A stretch of DNA of 64,000 nucleotides from Mactra quadrangularis (Eukaryota > Mollusca > Bivalvia > Venerida > Mactridae). The translations under genes were made by a program, and so were the position numbers. Each line of letters opens with the position of its first letter. Position 1 is the stretch's first letter. Under the pieces are notes generated by a model. That model was not told the origin of the DNA and did no database searches. It worked only from the letters and a program-made list of their open reading frames with translations. Positions 33,627-45,060 of this stretch are shown here, piece by piece. Where the stretch lies: positions 18,942,938 through 19,006,937 of the forward strand of contig CM046295.1 in NCBI GenBank assembly GCA_025267735.1. The letters run 5' to 3'.

Positions 33627-34423
33627 CGAATATTCCAAGTCATTATGATCCATCTGCTGCAAATTACTGTTGTACATCATAACACACATCGGTACAGTGT
33701 GGACAGGGCATAGCAACGTGCACATTTAGCGTTTTAAATATTTTAAGCAATAAATTGAAAATACAAAACAGCATCTAACACAAAAACCAAACATGGAATG
33801 TACGTAAATAAAATACATTCTTATACAATAACAGTGTAACAACAATCCCCAGTCTAAAGTAAAATCCTCACACATTAGATAATTCAACACAAGCGTGCAT
33901 GCAATTTATCTGGATTTGCGAACATATTCACTGTAGGACACATGCTACATGATTTCAGGCATGCAAGAAAAGCAAAACATTCAGAAATTGAAAGGGGGAC
34001 TAGGGGCCTCAACAAGCTATGAAAGCAAAAATTCAGAAACTGAAAAGGGGAACTACAGGGCTTAACTAGCTAGGAAAGCAAAACTTTTCTCTGATTTTTA
34101 GAACATGTATGAACGTAACAGCTGTACGTAATGGTTTTATGCCTCTGGGATTGTCGGTCCTCCCCCACCTGTAAAAAAATCAGAAAAATTCCGCAAAATA
34201 GCGGAAAAGTTTCATGACTGTAAAAATGGCGTCACAATTCACAACAAATAACAAACAACATTTTTCATCTTCACACAATCACTTCCATGATTATCACAAT
34301 TAGAGAAAGATATATTTAGAAAGTTCTATATTTAGTAACGATCTATTTTTAGAAACAAACTATTTTAGTAACATTCTCTATAAAAAGAAAACTGGTTTAA
34401 GATATTTATTATCCTACTATTGC

Positions 34424-34499
34424 ATGACGTATTTAGAAACCTATGACGTATTTAGAAACCTATGACGTATTTAGAAACCTATGACGTATTTAGAAACCT
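34424..34499 (+). repeat. 19-bp tandem repeat, four copies
   Basis: Four perfect head-to-tail copies of atgacgtatttagaaacct. Each contains TGACGT, a CRE/ATF-like half-site. Confidence 0.9.
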
Positions 34500-34749
34500 A
34501 CACTGTTATTATAATGACAGTTATCATTTCATTAGGTAATATCTTTCAGGGGCAAATCCAGGATTTTTCCTGACCCCGGCCATATCCACCTATGCTGGTA
34601 ACTGTGATCTTTCAGCGTGCTAAAGTGATAAAACGTTGCTCTTTATAATAGTAAACAAATCGTGGGTAGGGTGTTTGCAAAAATCAAGCAGCATACAGTA
34701 TATACACTTTTCTGCTTAGCCTCGCGTAGGTATCATGTTAACCTGCATT

Positions 34750-35025
34750 CGGAACTACCTCGGCGATCTTCTACGCAAATAAACCTCGGAAATCAGACGT
34801 GGTAGGAATACAACCAGGTTCTAAGGTCTGGCGACTGTCATTTTCATGTCAAGGTTTAATAATGACATCGTTACACGCTTTATCATATTATTGTTTTATC
34901 AGTACAATGTCTCACACATCGTAGTTTCTGTGTAGTTCAGTCGATATTACCAAATTCCTATATCTACTTTTTCACTTCATGATATCCGAGGTTTATCTTC
35001 GTAGATGATCGCCGAGGTTGTTCCG
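34750..35025. mobile_element. MITE-like element with ~45-bp inverted repeats
   Basis: The left arm 34750-34794 (cggaactacctcggcgatct...) pairs with 34981-35025 with about five mismatches. No ORF inside. A related end (aatatccgaggtagttccg) occurs at 3855-3873, right at the left edge of the array. Confidence 0.65.
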
Positions 35026-35539
35026 ACTGGTAAATCGGACAAGAATCAAAATACTAAAAGCTCTTATCAATCATAATCGTGGCGAATTTTTAACTATTTA
35101 TTGAAACCGTTGCAATTGTGGTGGCCAGGGATTCTATACTCAACCTTTTTTCATCATAATATTCATGACGAAATAGTTATGATACGTAACTTGTTTACAT
35201 CGTCTACGTCACGCAATTTAAAATGAGCCGCCCAATTGCAGTCTGTGAATAATACCACTGTTAAATTAGCATGCAAACCTTGGTCTAAAAATGGAAATTA
35301 CGAAATCGAAATTTGATTAATAGTGTTTTCGTCTAAATGAAAGCTAAACATTGATTGGTCGACACAAAGTTTATCTCAACGTGACCTTCCGCGGAGACAG
35401 TAGAGATCATGTACGACAACACTCAACAGGATATCTGTTCAAGGAGATTGAGTCACGTGGTATTGCCATTGTATATTACAGTCCGAAGCAGGAAGATTTA
35501 TACTAAAACAATCTGATCAAATACTGTCTATTTTACGTA

Positions 35540-35918
35540 CAGTCCCCACCAAAAGTTTGGAGACATTTTCACTTTGCAGGTTAATTGAATAGCATTTATC
35601 TAAAATGTTACAACTGTTAATTAGTTTTGCTTTATTTATTTGGTTATCATGATGATCATAACTGAGGTTACACACATAGCTTTAAATAAACCTATGTTTA
35701 AATAATTACAATAATCATTGTTTTGGAGGCTTCAGGATATCAGAGGCTGAATCTTATAAATAAGCTGCATTCGTGTAATTTGATTTCATTTTATCGCAAT
35801 CCATCACAAACCATATTTAAAATATATTTTTAACAAAATAATGTTTATTCAAAAATAATCATCAAAATTCAAGAATTGTAGTAAATTTCTTTTGTCTCCA
35901 AACTTTTGGTGGGTACTG
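35540..35918. mobile_element. Tc1/mariner-type MITE, about 379 bp
   Basis: Termini cagtccccaccaaaagtttg and caaacttttggtgggtactg are inverted repeats (~25 bp, one mismatch), flanked by TA on both sides. TA target and CAGT ends fit a non-autonomous Tc1/mariner element. No transposase. Confidence 0.75.
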
Positions 35919-36649
35919 TATATGAAATTGAAAACTAATAAGATGTACACTGGGAAAGTACCGGCCTTTATCTAGGTGATATTCTAACCAATCGGTGAGT
36001 GACTTTTTTGAGGTTTTAAGTTAATTTGCATATTCAATTTCTGTTTGCATCCTTATTCGTTTTTAATTTGGTTTAATCTTTTGGATGCAATAAAACAGCT
36101 TGATATTTCTCATACATGTACTTTATTTCATTCGCAAATAATTAAAAACTGACTGAGTACTAGGGAATTAAGAAGCAGACTCGAAAGTGATAAATCTAAG
36201 TTGTGAGAACTTGGTTCACAAACGAGCTAAAATAAGTTAGTAAAAAACTAATTAAAAAAACTGATAAGTATAACTTATTCTTACAAAATAAGATATTTTT
36301 CATTTATAACATAATGTCCATCATTTTCTATAGTTTTGATACGATGGCTTTTAGGTGAATGTTTTTTTAGTTTTAGAGTTTTTATTTTCTTCTTACGGAC
36401 AATGCACCTGACCAGCAGAAAGACTGTCACCCTGGGACAACCACCTACAGTTTACGAAAGAAGACGGTGTCTGGTTGCCCGGGACAACCACCTTTTAGTT
36501 AGGGCAAACAACAATTTATCTTGGGCAACCAAAAAGTCTGCAAATGAGATTTAGTGCTTAAGCTTAAAATGAACGGACAACAACTTTCATATCCTATATT
36601 CGTAGTCTGCTTGACACTATCAATGAGAGATCAGTTATATTCCATCCAG

Positions 36650-36957
36650 TTTTTTGTTGGGTTTAATGCCATAGCAACACATTGTATAGGTTATATAACG
36701 ACATTCAGCCCACCTACTTACTGTTCCTGGAAAGGCTAAATATCTGAATATAGCTGTTAACAAATCACTAAGCGCATACTTTCGTCAGTGACTGACAACT
36801 GCCCTACATGATTAAGAAGCATTGGTTGGAGGAAGAATGGCCGTAGAAATAATTTCATGACCAAGCTCCACGAAAATATACCCCGTCCAGGAATCGAACC
36901 AACGACTCCTTGATCAGTAGACTTGCGTGCTACCAACTGAGCTAGCCGAGCGGACTA
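36650..36957 (-). mobile_element. tRNA-derived SINE, minus orientation, best-preserved copy
   Basis: Read on the minus strand it begins ctcggctagctcagttggta (A-box) and has ggttcgattcc (B-box), then the cactaatgcttc / cctttccagg body. The anticodon stem does not pair well, so it is not a working tRNA. Confidence 0.75.
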
Positions 36958-37049
36958 TACATTCCATACAGTTTATGTTTACATTACAGAAGCGAGTACC
37001 ATGGAACAATTATTATGATGAATATGCTTAGCTTTCACATTGATGTAGC

Positions 37050-37175
37050 AGAGGTATAACACGGCACGTGTACTCCCTTACCTTCAAGCTAGTTTTATTG
37101 ACGACGTGGTAGAGTGTCCGCTGACGACAAGCCCTATAGAGAGGTCGTGGTTTCGAATCTCAGTTCGGCCCATGG
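37050..37175 (+). repeat. tRNA-like dispersed repeat
   Basis: Shares its first part with 2698-2755; continues into gacgtggtagagtgtccgct and a B-box-like gtggtttcgaatct. Probably a SINE related to the one near 2700. Confidence 0.45.
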
Positions 37176-38412
37176 AATTTTATGGGGTTACGTTTGGCCA
37201 CCAACGTAAATTACCTACTTATTTGTGTGATTGCACCCTTAGATAGTCCCACAGACAATCAAACTGCAAGAATTCGAGGACGATTTTTTTTTATTACTCA
37301 CATCCGTTCTTCGTATTACTTTCCGGTAGTTTTTACGCTAATAATTCTGCTTTAGGGTCCGTGAGTAAGTCATTGTCATACCAGCATTCGCTGAACGAAG
37401 CGTTTTTTACTTGACAATGAGATGTCAACAAAATGCAGACAAAGTATTTTTAGTTGAGGCAAACGTGGTAAATTTTGTACACAAAATATCATTTAAAACG
37501 TTCGACGTAAATTCAAGGTACTCTAAAAATACAAATTGATAAAGTTTTGAGAAATATTGTTTTTTCCCATTTAAATATTTCTGTGTGTATTTTTCAATAA
37601 ATCAATCATTTTTATTACCATATGGGCATAAGAATGGAATTATTATGTGGACCCACTTTTTACGTTAATCTAATTAGCATTTCTTAGGGAAGCAACTCAA
37701 AATATAATATTTAGTAGCGTCTGACCTATGCCTTTCCGCTAATAGTGGTGTGTAACCAAGGGAGTGTCGACGATCCACCATATTGTCAAGACTGTGTTCA
37801 TAGTGCTCAAAAACATATTGGAAAAGTTAAAGGTATGTTACAACTATTTATTTCATTTAATCTTTGTTTTAGCTTTGTAATAGATTGAATTATGTTTTTA
37901 ACAAGCACGTTTTAGCTTTACGTTTATCCAAAATTGAACAAAAATTGATATCGACGATAAATATATGAGTACTTTCGGTTTCGTTGTTTTACAAAATTTA
38001 TCTTTGCAAATACAAAATTATGTTTTATCGATGATAAACTTACTCAAATATATTTTGTTAGCTTATTATTTAATTGATGAAGTTTTAGGAAACGCTATAT
38101 AAATGTTCGATTTTCCGAGAATTGGTAGTAGCTATTTTTAGAATCATTAGACCATTTTCCGAAAATACCATATTCTTACTCAATATATTCGTACTTGAAA
38201 TTTCGCCCCTTGAACAAATTATGTAACGTGGCTATCTTTAATTTTGTGTGCTTTCGCATTATTTATAAAGCAGTGGCTAGAGTTACAGTAACTCTAGGTT
38301 CCGTGTTTACGGTCACGGGGGGGGGACGTATCTGTAGACAACCCTGACAGGCAAGACTACAGTTACGGGATGATATGGATGTTTCAATTTTTAAATTAAA
38401 ATTTAAAGAATC

Positions 38413-38655
38413 ATGTTTACATTCGTTATTATTCAACAGAAAGTCATCGGAAAACTTGTTTATATTCATTATACCTCAAATAAACAATTATTTACCGACG
38501 GCGACGTGACCTATCCTATCAATTGTTATTACACGCGCCATATTACAAATAAACTAACCGGATGTTTAATATATGGCGATATGACGTTGTCGTCTTCAAA
38601 GTGTCACATACAATATAATTATAAAGTTTACTTGAGTGATAGAGTTGGATTATAA
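38413..38655 (+). CDS. Conserved short ORF upstream of gene 3, hypothetical
   Basis: 80-codon ATG ORF, counterpart of 4123-4341 with a different C-terminal end (QYNYKVYLSDRVGL). No known domain. Confidence 0.25.
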   Translation: MFTFVIIQQKVIGKLVYIHYTSNKQLFTDGDVTYPINCYYTRHITNKLTGCLIYGDMTLSSSKCHIQYNYKVYLSDRVGL

Positions 38656-39754
38656 TTTGGACTAAATTTGTATAATTTTGGACGGTATTTAAAGCAAATG
38701 TTGATAGGAAATAGACATTTTAGAGTAATTTTAATTGTGAATAATTTGCAGGTGTCTAGTTAGAAAGTCGGCGGTTTTCGATCGTTAAATTGACTCAATT
38801 TCGTCAACAAAAAGGGCAATTTAGCTTGATAAAAAGTGCTTAGTACTTAGGGGGAATCGTTCAATGAATTGTTAGAAAGTCAATGTTTTTGTGAAAAAAA
38901 TCCAGTTTGTCGTTTCACACCAAATCTTTTAAATTCTAACGAGAATATTAACAATCAGGTAATAGAAACTACCCATTTATAACCAAAAGTTAGTTCTGGC
39001 TACCAAAACTTTATAAGCCGAAGACATTTTGCTTTTGATTCTGTCAAAAATAATGGTCGATTTTGCATTCGAATATCGCCGTTTTTCATGCAAGACTATA
39101 AAGATTTTTTACAGTAAAAATACTAAAGAATTCGTGTATTAATGTAACAGGGTGATTATTTTATATTACATTAAATTTCCTAGTTTAAGGGAGATGACTC
39201 AAAAACCTTAATTTATTGATTGTATACTGGTTATTTCCCTTTATACTTATGTATTAAATATGTTTTTATAAAGCCTGATTAAATTATATGCGGCGGGAAA
39301 ATATCATGCTTTTTTAGTGATTTCAATCATAATTACATATAATAAACTGGTTTAGACCTTATTTTAGTCATTGGCCACTCTTTATATCACTTTTTATAAA
39401 ATTGCATTTTTGAATATTACGTATCCTAATAAAATATAGGTTATTTTGAGAATCTTGAGATGTATTTATTAACTTGCGATATTTTACTTCAACAGAAATG
39501 TAGTAACGTAATTGAGTCATATTGTCTAAAGTAAAGTCAATTTATCATAAAGTATTACAAATGCTGTTTAATGTTGCATGAATTAATATTTCACTGAACC
39601 TATACTTTATATGTCACCTTTAATTTGCAGATATTATGATTAATAGAAACACAGATTGAAAGATGACTTGATGAGATAGTTAAATTGTAATAAACGTCCT
39701 ATCCATAATTGGTAGGTTTTTTGTAATTATAATTATGTAATTAAGTAATTTTAT

Positions 39755-40060
39755 TAACCAGGTTTTCAACGAAAACTGGGTTATTGTAATGCCGAAGTCA
39801 GCAAGCGGGTGGGCGGACAGGCGTCAGCTTTTGGTTTCTGCTCAATAACACTAGTTTGCTTCGGCCTATTGACACCAAACTTGGTGTATCAGTAGATTAT
39901 ATCAAGAGGCAGCTTGGATTGCTACTCATGTGTCTGCAATCAAGGTCAAGGTCACTGACACTAAAAAAAGAAGTTCAGTTTCCGCTCAAAAACTTTTGTT
40001 TGCTTTGACCAATTGACACCAAACTGGGTGTATGGGTAGCTTATATCAATATGGTACATG
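39755..40060 (+). repeat. Dispersed repeat upstream of gene 3
   Basis: As at 28376-28670: aaccaggttttcaacgaaaa start, two accaaactkggtgtat repeats, and tcaaggtcaaggtca at 39940-39954. Confidence 0.6.
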
Positions 40061-40578
40061 TATTATAATTAAGAATTACTAGTTGGGTTTGTTTCTGCCA
40101 CTACACAAACATGTATGGATCAGTAATTTGCATATGGGGAAATATTTGACTGAAATTACTGACCCTTACATATCTGCGTAATGACAGTAACTCTAGAATC
40201 TGGGTCTAGAGTTACAGTTCCGTAACTCTAGCCAATGCCTATTTTAAAATGCCGATTTTTGATCTAACACAAACGAGGCAATTTCTACTTTTTCTTAAAT
40301 GAAGTTAACACTTCAAAAAAGGAAAAAAGATGTACAAGATTTTTTTTCGAATACTTTGAATTCATTGCGTTCGCGGTAAAAATTCATGAAAATATTTATA
40401 CTTTTGATATTTTTAAAAATTGAATAAGGGGAAAATGATTTTGATGGGGATTATTTTCTAGCGGCAGGCGCCGACTATCAGCGTCCATTTGTTCAGGAAA
40501 AAAATCCGGGCCTTGTTCATCTATTTTCAAATTTACATGACTTGAATATCATAACGACCGATATCTGTCTTTTCAGAA

Positions 40579-42324
40579 ATGGCTACATCAGGCAATCAAA
40601 CGATGAATTCAAGTATAAAAGGATCAGACTTCGTGTATGATCTTGTGTGTAAACCTTGCCATCTTGATGATATAGCAAAGCCTGCCTTTGGATATTGTAC
40701 TGATTGTGATGAACATCTTTGTTCCATGTGCTATGTTAACCACAAGAAATTGAGACCAAGTAGACATCATAAACTATTGGATTCCAGTTCTATGCCTCAA
40801 ACACAAACACTTGATGACACAGACTCAGCAGTATCTGATAGTCTTACTACACCGTGCGAGAAACATAGCCAGAAGTGCATTGAATATTACTGCAATGATC
40901 ACAAGGTGACACTTTGCAGCGTTTGTGTCACTTTGAATCATACCAAGCATTGTAAAGTTGATTATATCCCTGATATCTCCAAAACAGTCCTAAATAGCGA
41001 TAACTTACGAGAGATAATTGCTAGAGCACAGTCTATTGAGGTCAAGTGTGACTCCATGAAGAATAGAATATCACAGGATACACAACAAACCATAGCTTCT
41101 TTAAAAAAATCACAGTCTGATTTGAAGAAATACAGAAATGACCTAAACAGGAAACTTGATAACCAGGAAATGGAAATTTCTAAGAAGATAACTGATTTGA
41201 CGGTAGAAAATAACAACAAAGTAAAGACCACAGGAACAAAATGCGATGTTATGAAAGCGGATACTCAGCTGCAAAAGGATACACTGAATCAAATGAATAA
41301 ATCCAAACAGCCAAATCAACTATTTATAGAAATACAACAAACCAGAAAAATCCTAGACGAATATGAGGACAGTCTACAGTCTATTGAAAGCCAACATCAC
41401 CTTGGTGAGTATCAGTTTATACCAAATACAGCTATACTTGAAGCCGAAAACGTACTTGGGACGATATCATCACAGCAACAAGTCATGTCACCATCTACCC
41501 ACTCCAGTATACCAACACAAAGACATCAGCGTATAGATATCAAACCGACATACAAGGATGAAATATTGGTGAAAACAAGTGGAGACCGGGATGAGTGTTG
41601 GATCACAGGTATGACTGATATAGTACCAGATAGTTTGGTACTAGCTGATTATTACAACCAGTCAATCAAACTTGTTGATGTACAAAGTAAATCGGTTACA
41701 TCAACACTCAGACTAGAACATCTACCCTGGGATATAACAACAATATCTACAACAGAAGTTGCTGTCACCCAACCTTATAGAAAGTATATACAGTTTGTTA
41801 CTGTATCCAACAAACTGAAGACATCTCGTAGGATTAATACCAATGGTAAATGTCATGGTATATGTTATCATCAAGATAAACTTATTGTTACATACTGTTT
41901 CCCTGGTAAACTTGAAATACTTGATATGGAAGGTAAAGTGATCAGATCAATAACCAAAGATACAACAGGTAAACATATATTCTCTGACCCATACTATGTA
42001 CAAGCTACCGACACAAACATTTATATCTCTGATAATGGTAACTACAACATATTAATGATAGATTATAACGGTAATGTTATATCTAGATGTAAAGTGAAGT
42101 TTCCTTATGGACTGGCTGTGTTAAAGGATAGCAGTATTTTAATATGTTCCAGGAGTGAAAATAAACTATATCAACTAACGGGAGATATAAAGAAGTGTAC
42201 TGTTATGTTACAAGTTGTAGAAAGTTCTCAAGCTATATGTGTAAATCATCAAGATAGTAAGCTATATATTAGTAGGTTTAGTGACAGCAAGACAGACAAC
42301 AATGTTCTTGTATGGAACATATAA
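40579..42324 (+). CDS. B-box / coiled-coil / NHL-propeller protein (TRIM-like, RING-less), copy 3
   Basis: 581 aa, intronless, same start context and acceptor (ending 40576) as the others. B-box 1 at 24-64, B-box 2 at 93-125, coiled coil to about 290, propeller from about 327. It shares some coding differences with copy 2 (KKLRPS, KNRISQD) and others with copies 1 and 4 (CEKHSQKCIEYYC). Its variable propeller sites are ADYYNQSIK, RLEHLPWD, QPYRKY, YCFPGK, SDNGNYNIL, VKFPYG and ICSRSENK. No RING. No disabling changes seen, so likely functional. Confidence 0.9.
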   Translation: MATSGNQTMNSSIKGSDFVYDLVCKPCHLDDIAKPAFGYCTDCDEHLCSMCYVNHKKLRPSRHHKLLDSSSMPQTQTLDDTDSAVSDSLTTPCEKHSQKCIEYYCNDHKVTLCSVCVTLNHTKHCKVDYIPDISKTVLNSDNLREIIARAQSIEVKCDSMKNRISQDTQQTIASLKKSQSDLKKYRNDLNRKLDNQEMEISKKITDLTVENNNKVKTTGTKCDVMKADTQLQKDTLNQMNKSKQPNQLFIEIQQTRKILDEYEDSLQSIESQHHLGEYQFIPNTAILEAENVLGTISSQQQVMSPSTHSSIPTQRHQRIDIKPTYKDEILVKTSGDRDECWITGMTDIVPDSLVLADYYNQSIKLVDVQSKSVTSTLRLEHLPWDITTISTTEVAVTQPYRKYIQFVTVSNKLKTSRRINTNGKCHGICYHQDKLIVTYCFPGKLEILDMEGKVIRSITKDTTGKHIFSDPYYVQATDTNIYISDNGNYNILMIDYNGNVISRCKVKFPYGLAVLKDSSILICSRSENKLYQLTGDIKKCTVMLQVVESSQAICVNHQDSKLYISRFSDSKTDNNVLVWNI

Positions 42325-42860
42325 ATATTCTCATCAATACGTACTCATTACATATCATCAGTTTGACAACACCATTCTTGTATGGAATATATGACTTAAC
42401 GTACATTGACATTAATCATGTTCAGAATTATCTTAACAGTTTTTATCAAAGTACTGAATGTACTCTAAAGTCAAGAGACAAAAATGTTGTCATTTTACTA
42501 TCAATATATATTTGTCAGACGTACGTATCATTATATAGGATGTTGAAGTTTTTTAGTATAGAACAAGGGCAAGTGTTTTTATGGAACATATGAATATACA
42601 AAATCGTGTACATTAACTTTAATTATGATCAAAACTTAGATCTTTAAAATCAAAGTACTGTACATACTGAAACGTCAAGTGACATTATTGCTGACATATG
42701 GTGATATAAGGGAAAGTGCTTTTTATGGAACATATAAATATATATGTACATTAACTTTAATTATGATCAAAACTTAAATCTTTAATATCAAAGTACTGAA
42801 CGTACTGAAACGTCAAGAACCATTATTGCTGACATGCAGTGCTTGAGACAAAACAAAACC
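42325..42860 (+). repeat. Degenerate tandem copies of the gene 3 3' end
   Basis: gacaacaccattcttgtatg (about 42365-42384) leads to DNTILVWNI and a stop, a near copy of the real terminus. A second copy reads GQVFLWNI then TGA at about 42593, and a third begins near 42720. Each is followed by ttaactttaattatgatc-like UTR. Confidence 0.65.
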
Positions 42861-42889
42861 TAACTTTACGGTTGTAAACAATGTACTGA

Positions 42890-43110
42890 ATATACGGTAC
42901 CCATTTGAAATTTAGACATTGCAGACATTTCCACTTTATAGGCCAATACAAAATTTATAGTTTTTATCTATAACAGATTATTTTCATATGTTATTTAGTT
43001 TTGCTTTGTGTTTTGGTTATCATTATAACTTAGACTAGTCTATTCAAATAGCATAAAATTATGTCATTGAAAATAATTACAATAAACATTACTTTGGAAG
43101 CTTAAGTTTG
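42890..43110. mobile_element. Truncated Tc1/mariner-like MITE (unit 3)
   Basis: Counterpart of 31490-31705 and diverged relative of 35540-35918. Confidence 0.5.
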
Positions 43111-43198
43111 TAGTTCATGAGTTGTGCGTTTTGCTGATATTTGCTGAACGTCACGTAACATAGAACCAAATAAACCCAGCTCTGTAGCGCAATTGTAT

Positions 43199-43447
43199 TT
43201 TCTCTGTTTTTTATTTGGTGTAACGCCGTAGCTACACATTGTACAGGTCATGTAACAGCAGCCAGTCAACCTACTCACTCCTCCTGGATTTAGCTGTTAA
43301 ACAACTACTAAACGCATACTTTCTTCAGTGACTGACAACTGCCCTACATAATTAAGAACCATTGGTAGGAGGGAGAATGGCCATAGAAAAAAATTCATGA
43401 CCAAGCTTCAGTAGACTTGCATGCTACCAATAGAGGTAGCCGGGCGG
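43199..43447 (-). mobile_element. tRNA-derived SINE, minus orientation (unit 3, copy C)
   Basis: Counterpart of 31795-32035, head truncated in the same way. Confidence 0.55.
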
Positions 43448-43615
43448 CATGGTGCAGTTGGTAGCACACCAGGATCAAGTGTCCCAAAAGAGGAACGGAT
43501 TCAAATTCCCCCAGGGAGTTTATAAATTCCTTGAAAATTTGACAATAATGTCAAATTTCCTTCATAAATAGGGTATATGGAATAAGATGTATGTGTAATG
43601 TTCAAGCATTGTGGA
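43434..43615 (+). mobile_element. tRNA-derived SINE, + orientation (unit 3)
   Basis: Counterpart of 32028-32215: gtgcagttggtagcacacc A-box and ggattcaaattcc. Confidence 0.6.
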
Positions 43616-43698
43616 AGGTAATTTGAGTACTAATTTAAGACAAATGTCCAGGAAAGCTAGGTTAGGTGCGCTGGAGGCAGTTATATTACCTTAAAATA

Positions 43699-43958
43699 TG
43701 TTGACAACCTAAACACTATTCCTGGAAAGGCTCAATGTCTGGATTAAGTTGTAAACCAGTTAATAAACACATACAGATATGTAATTCTGTCAGTGTATGA
43801 AAACTGCCCTACATGATTATGAAGCAGTAGTAGAAGGGAGAAATGGCTTAGAAATAATCTAATGGCAAAACTCTATGTAAGCATGCCCCCTCTGGGTATC
43901 TAACTCTAAACATTCAATCTGTAGACTTGTTCTCTACCAACTGAGCTAGTCGGGTGGC
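43699..43958 (-). mobile_element. tRNA-derived SINE, minus orientation (unit 3, copy A)
   Basis: Counterpart of 11158-11422. Confidence 0.6.
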
Positions 43959-44153
43959 TTCTACAATATTGATGACAAGATATTGATAAAAAAACATAAT
44001 TATTACAAATTCTTTATTTTAGTTTTTTTTGTTGAAAAAACAAATGACACCATACATTTTATAATATAGAATAAATTATTTCAAATCCCTCATTGTACTA
44101 ATACACAATTTATATACAACATAATTAAATTAATAAAACAGAGAAAAAATAAT

Positions 44154-44285
44154 ATGGTGGCATATTTCTGCCATTAGATGACCACCTAACTAGCAAGTAA
44201 ATAAATTGTTAATCTAGTTACGTTATTAGTTAACTACTAAATAAACTGGTTAATTATTTGGTTATCCAGTGGCAGAAATATACCA
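44154..44285. repeat. Small fold-back element (unit 3)
   Basis: Counterpart of 11612-11744. Confidence 0.5.
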
Positions 44286-44769
44286 CAATAGGTTGATGTG
44301 GTTTTTTTTAACACTGATCTGAAGTCCCATACAGGTTAGACAAAAATAATTTGATTAAAATATTCAATCAAAAACAAATAGTTCTAAAATTGAACAAAAA
44401 CATACTCCCTAGAGTAAAAGGTCAACAAAAGCCTAGCTCTCACTGTCCCGGTGTACAGCCACGGTGAGTTGTGATTTGGACACCCGGGCAAATCTTAGCC
44501 ACACCGAGATGAACAGCATTTAATTGAATCAGTGATAACCGGGTATTAGCCCCGGAGAATTTTAAAATATACCACCGGGATTCACTGGGAAGCGAAACCA
44601 ATACCGGCACATTCAAGGGATATCCAGGTCATCACTGTAGCCCTCACAGCATGACCCTTCTATTTACCTTAAGACCAACGGGTTTAACTGCAGTAAACCA
44701 GAAATGAGCATAGTCTGTGTCCAAGGTGGAGATACAATGAATCCCGGTTTTGCCACCATGTTCTCTTCT

Positions 44770-45060
44770 TTTTTGTTGGATTTAATGGCGTAGCAACACA
44801 TTGTATAGGTTATATTACGGCGGTTCGTTCACCTATACTCACTGTTCCTGGAAAGGCTAAATCTATGGATTAAGCTGTTTACCAACTACTAGGTGCACTC
44901 TTCCTGCAGTGACTGACTACTGTCCAATATGATTTGAATTAGTGGTAGAAGGGAGAATGGCTGAAGAAATTATTAAATGACCAAGCTCAACAAAAATATG
45001 CCAGGCCCGGAAAACGAATCCACAACCGCTCGATCAGTAAACTTGTGTCTAGATCTCATC
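44770..45060 (-). mobile_element. tRNA-derived SINE, minus orientation (unit 3, copy B)
   Basis: Counterpart of 12227-12520. Confidence 0.6.

Larger units (their letters stand above)
34095..37520. other. Unit-2-only block, replaces the right half of the unit
   Basis: About 3.4 kb with no counterpart in units 1, 3 or 4. Unit homology stops after about 34090 and resumes at about 37520. It contains the 19-bp repeat, two inverted-repeat elements, a minus SINE and a tRNA-like repeat listed separately. No protein domain is seen; the ORFs at 36336 and 36554 look spurious. Confidence 0.6.
18086..37751 (+). repeat. Tandem array unit 2, with retrotransposon insertion
   Basis: Second copy of the unit. 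It is longer because of the 7.9-kb LTR element, lacks the part equivalent to about 13200-18085 of unit 1, and instead has about 3.4 kb of unrelated sequence (about 34095-37520). Confidence 0.8.

Noticed and set aside
36336..36739. Two short ORFs in the unit-2-only block
   Set aside because: Low-complexity, overlap a SINE, no conservation elsewhere in the window.
36880..36957. Possible tRNA gene on the minus strand
   Set aside because: Good A- and B-boxes but poor anticodon and T stems, and attached to a repeated SINE body.
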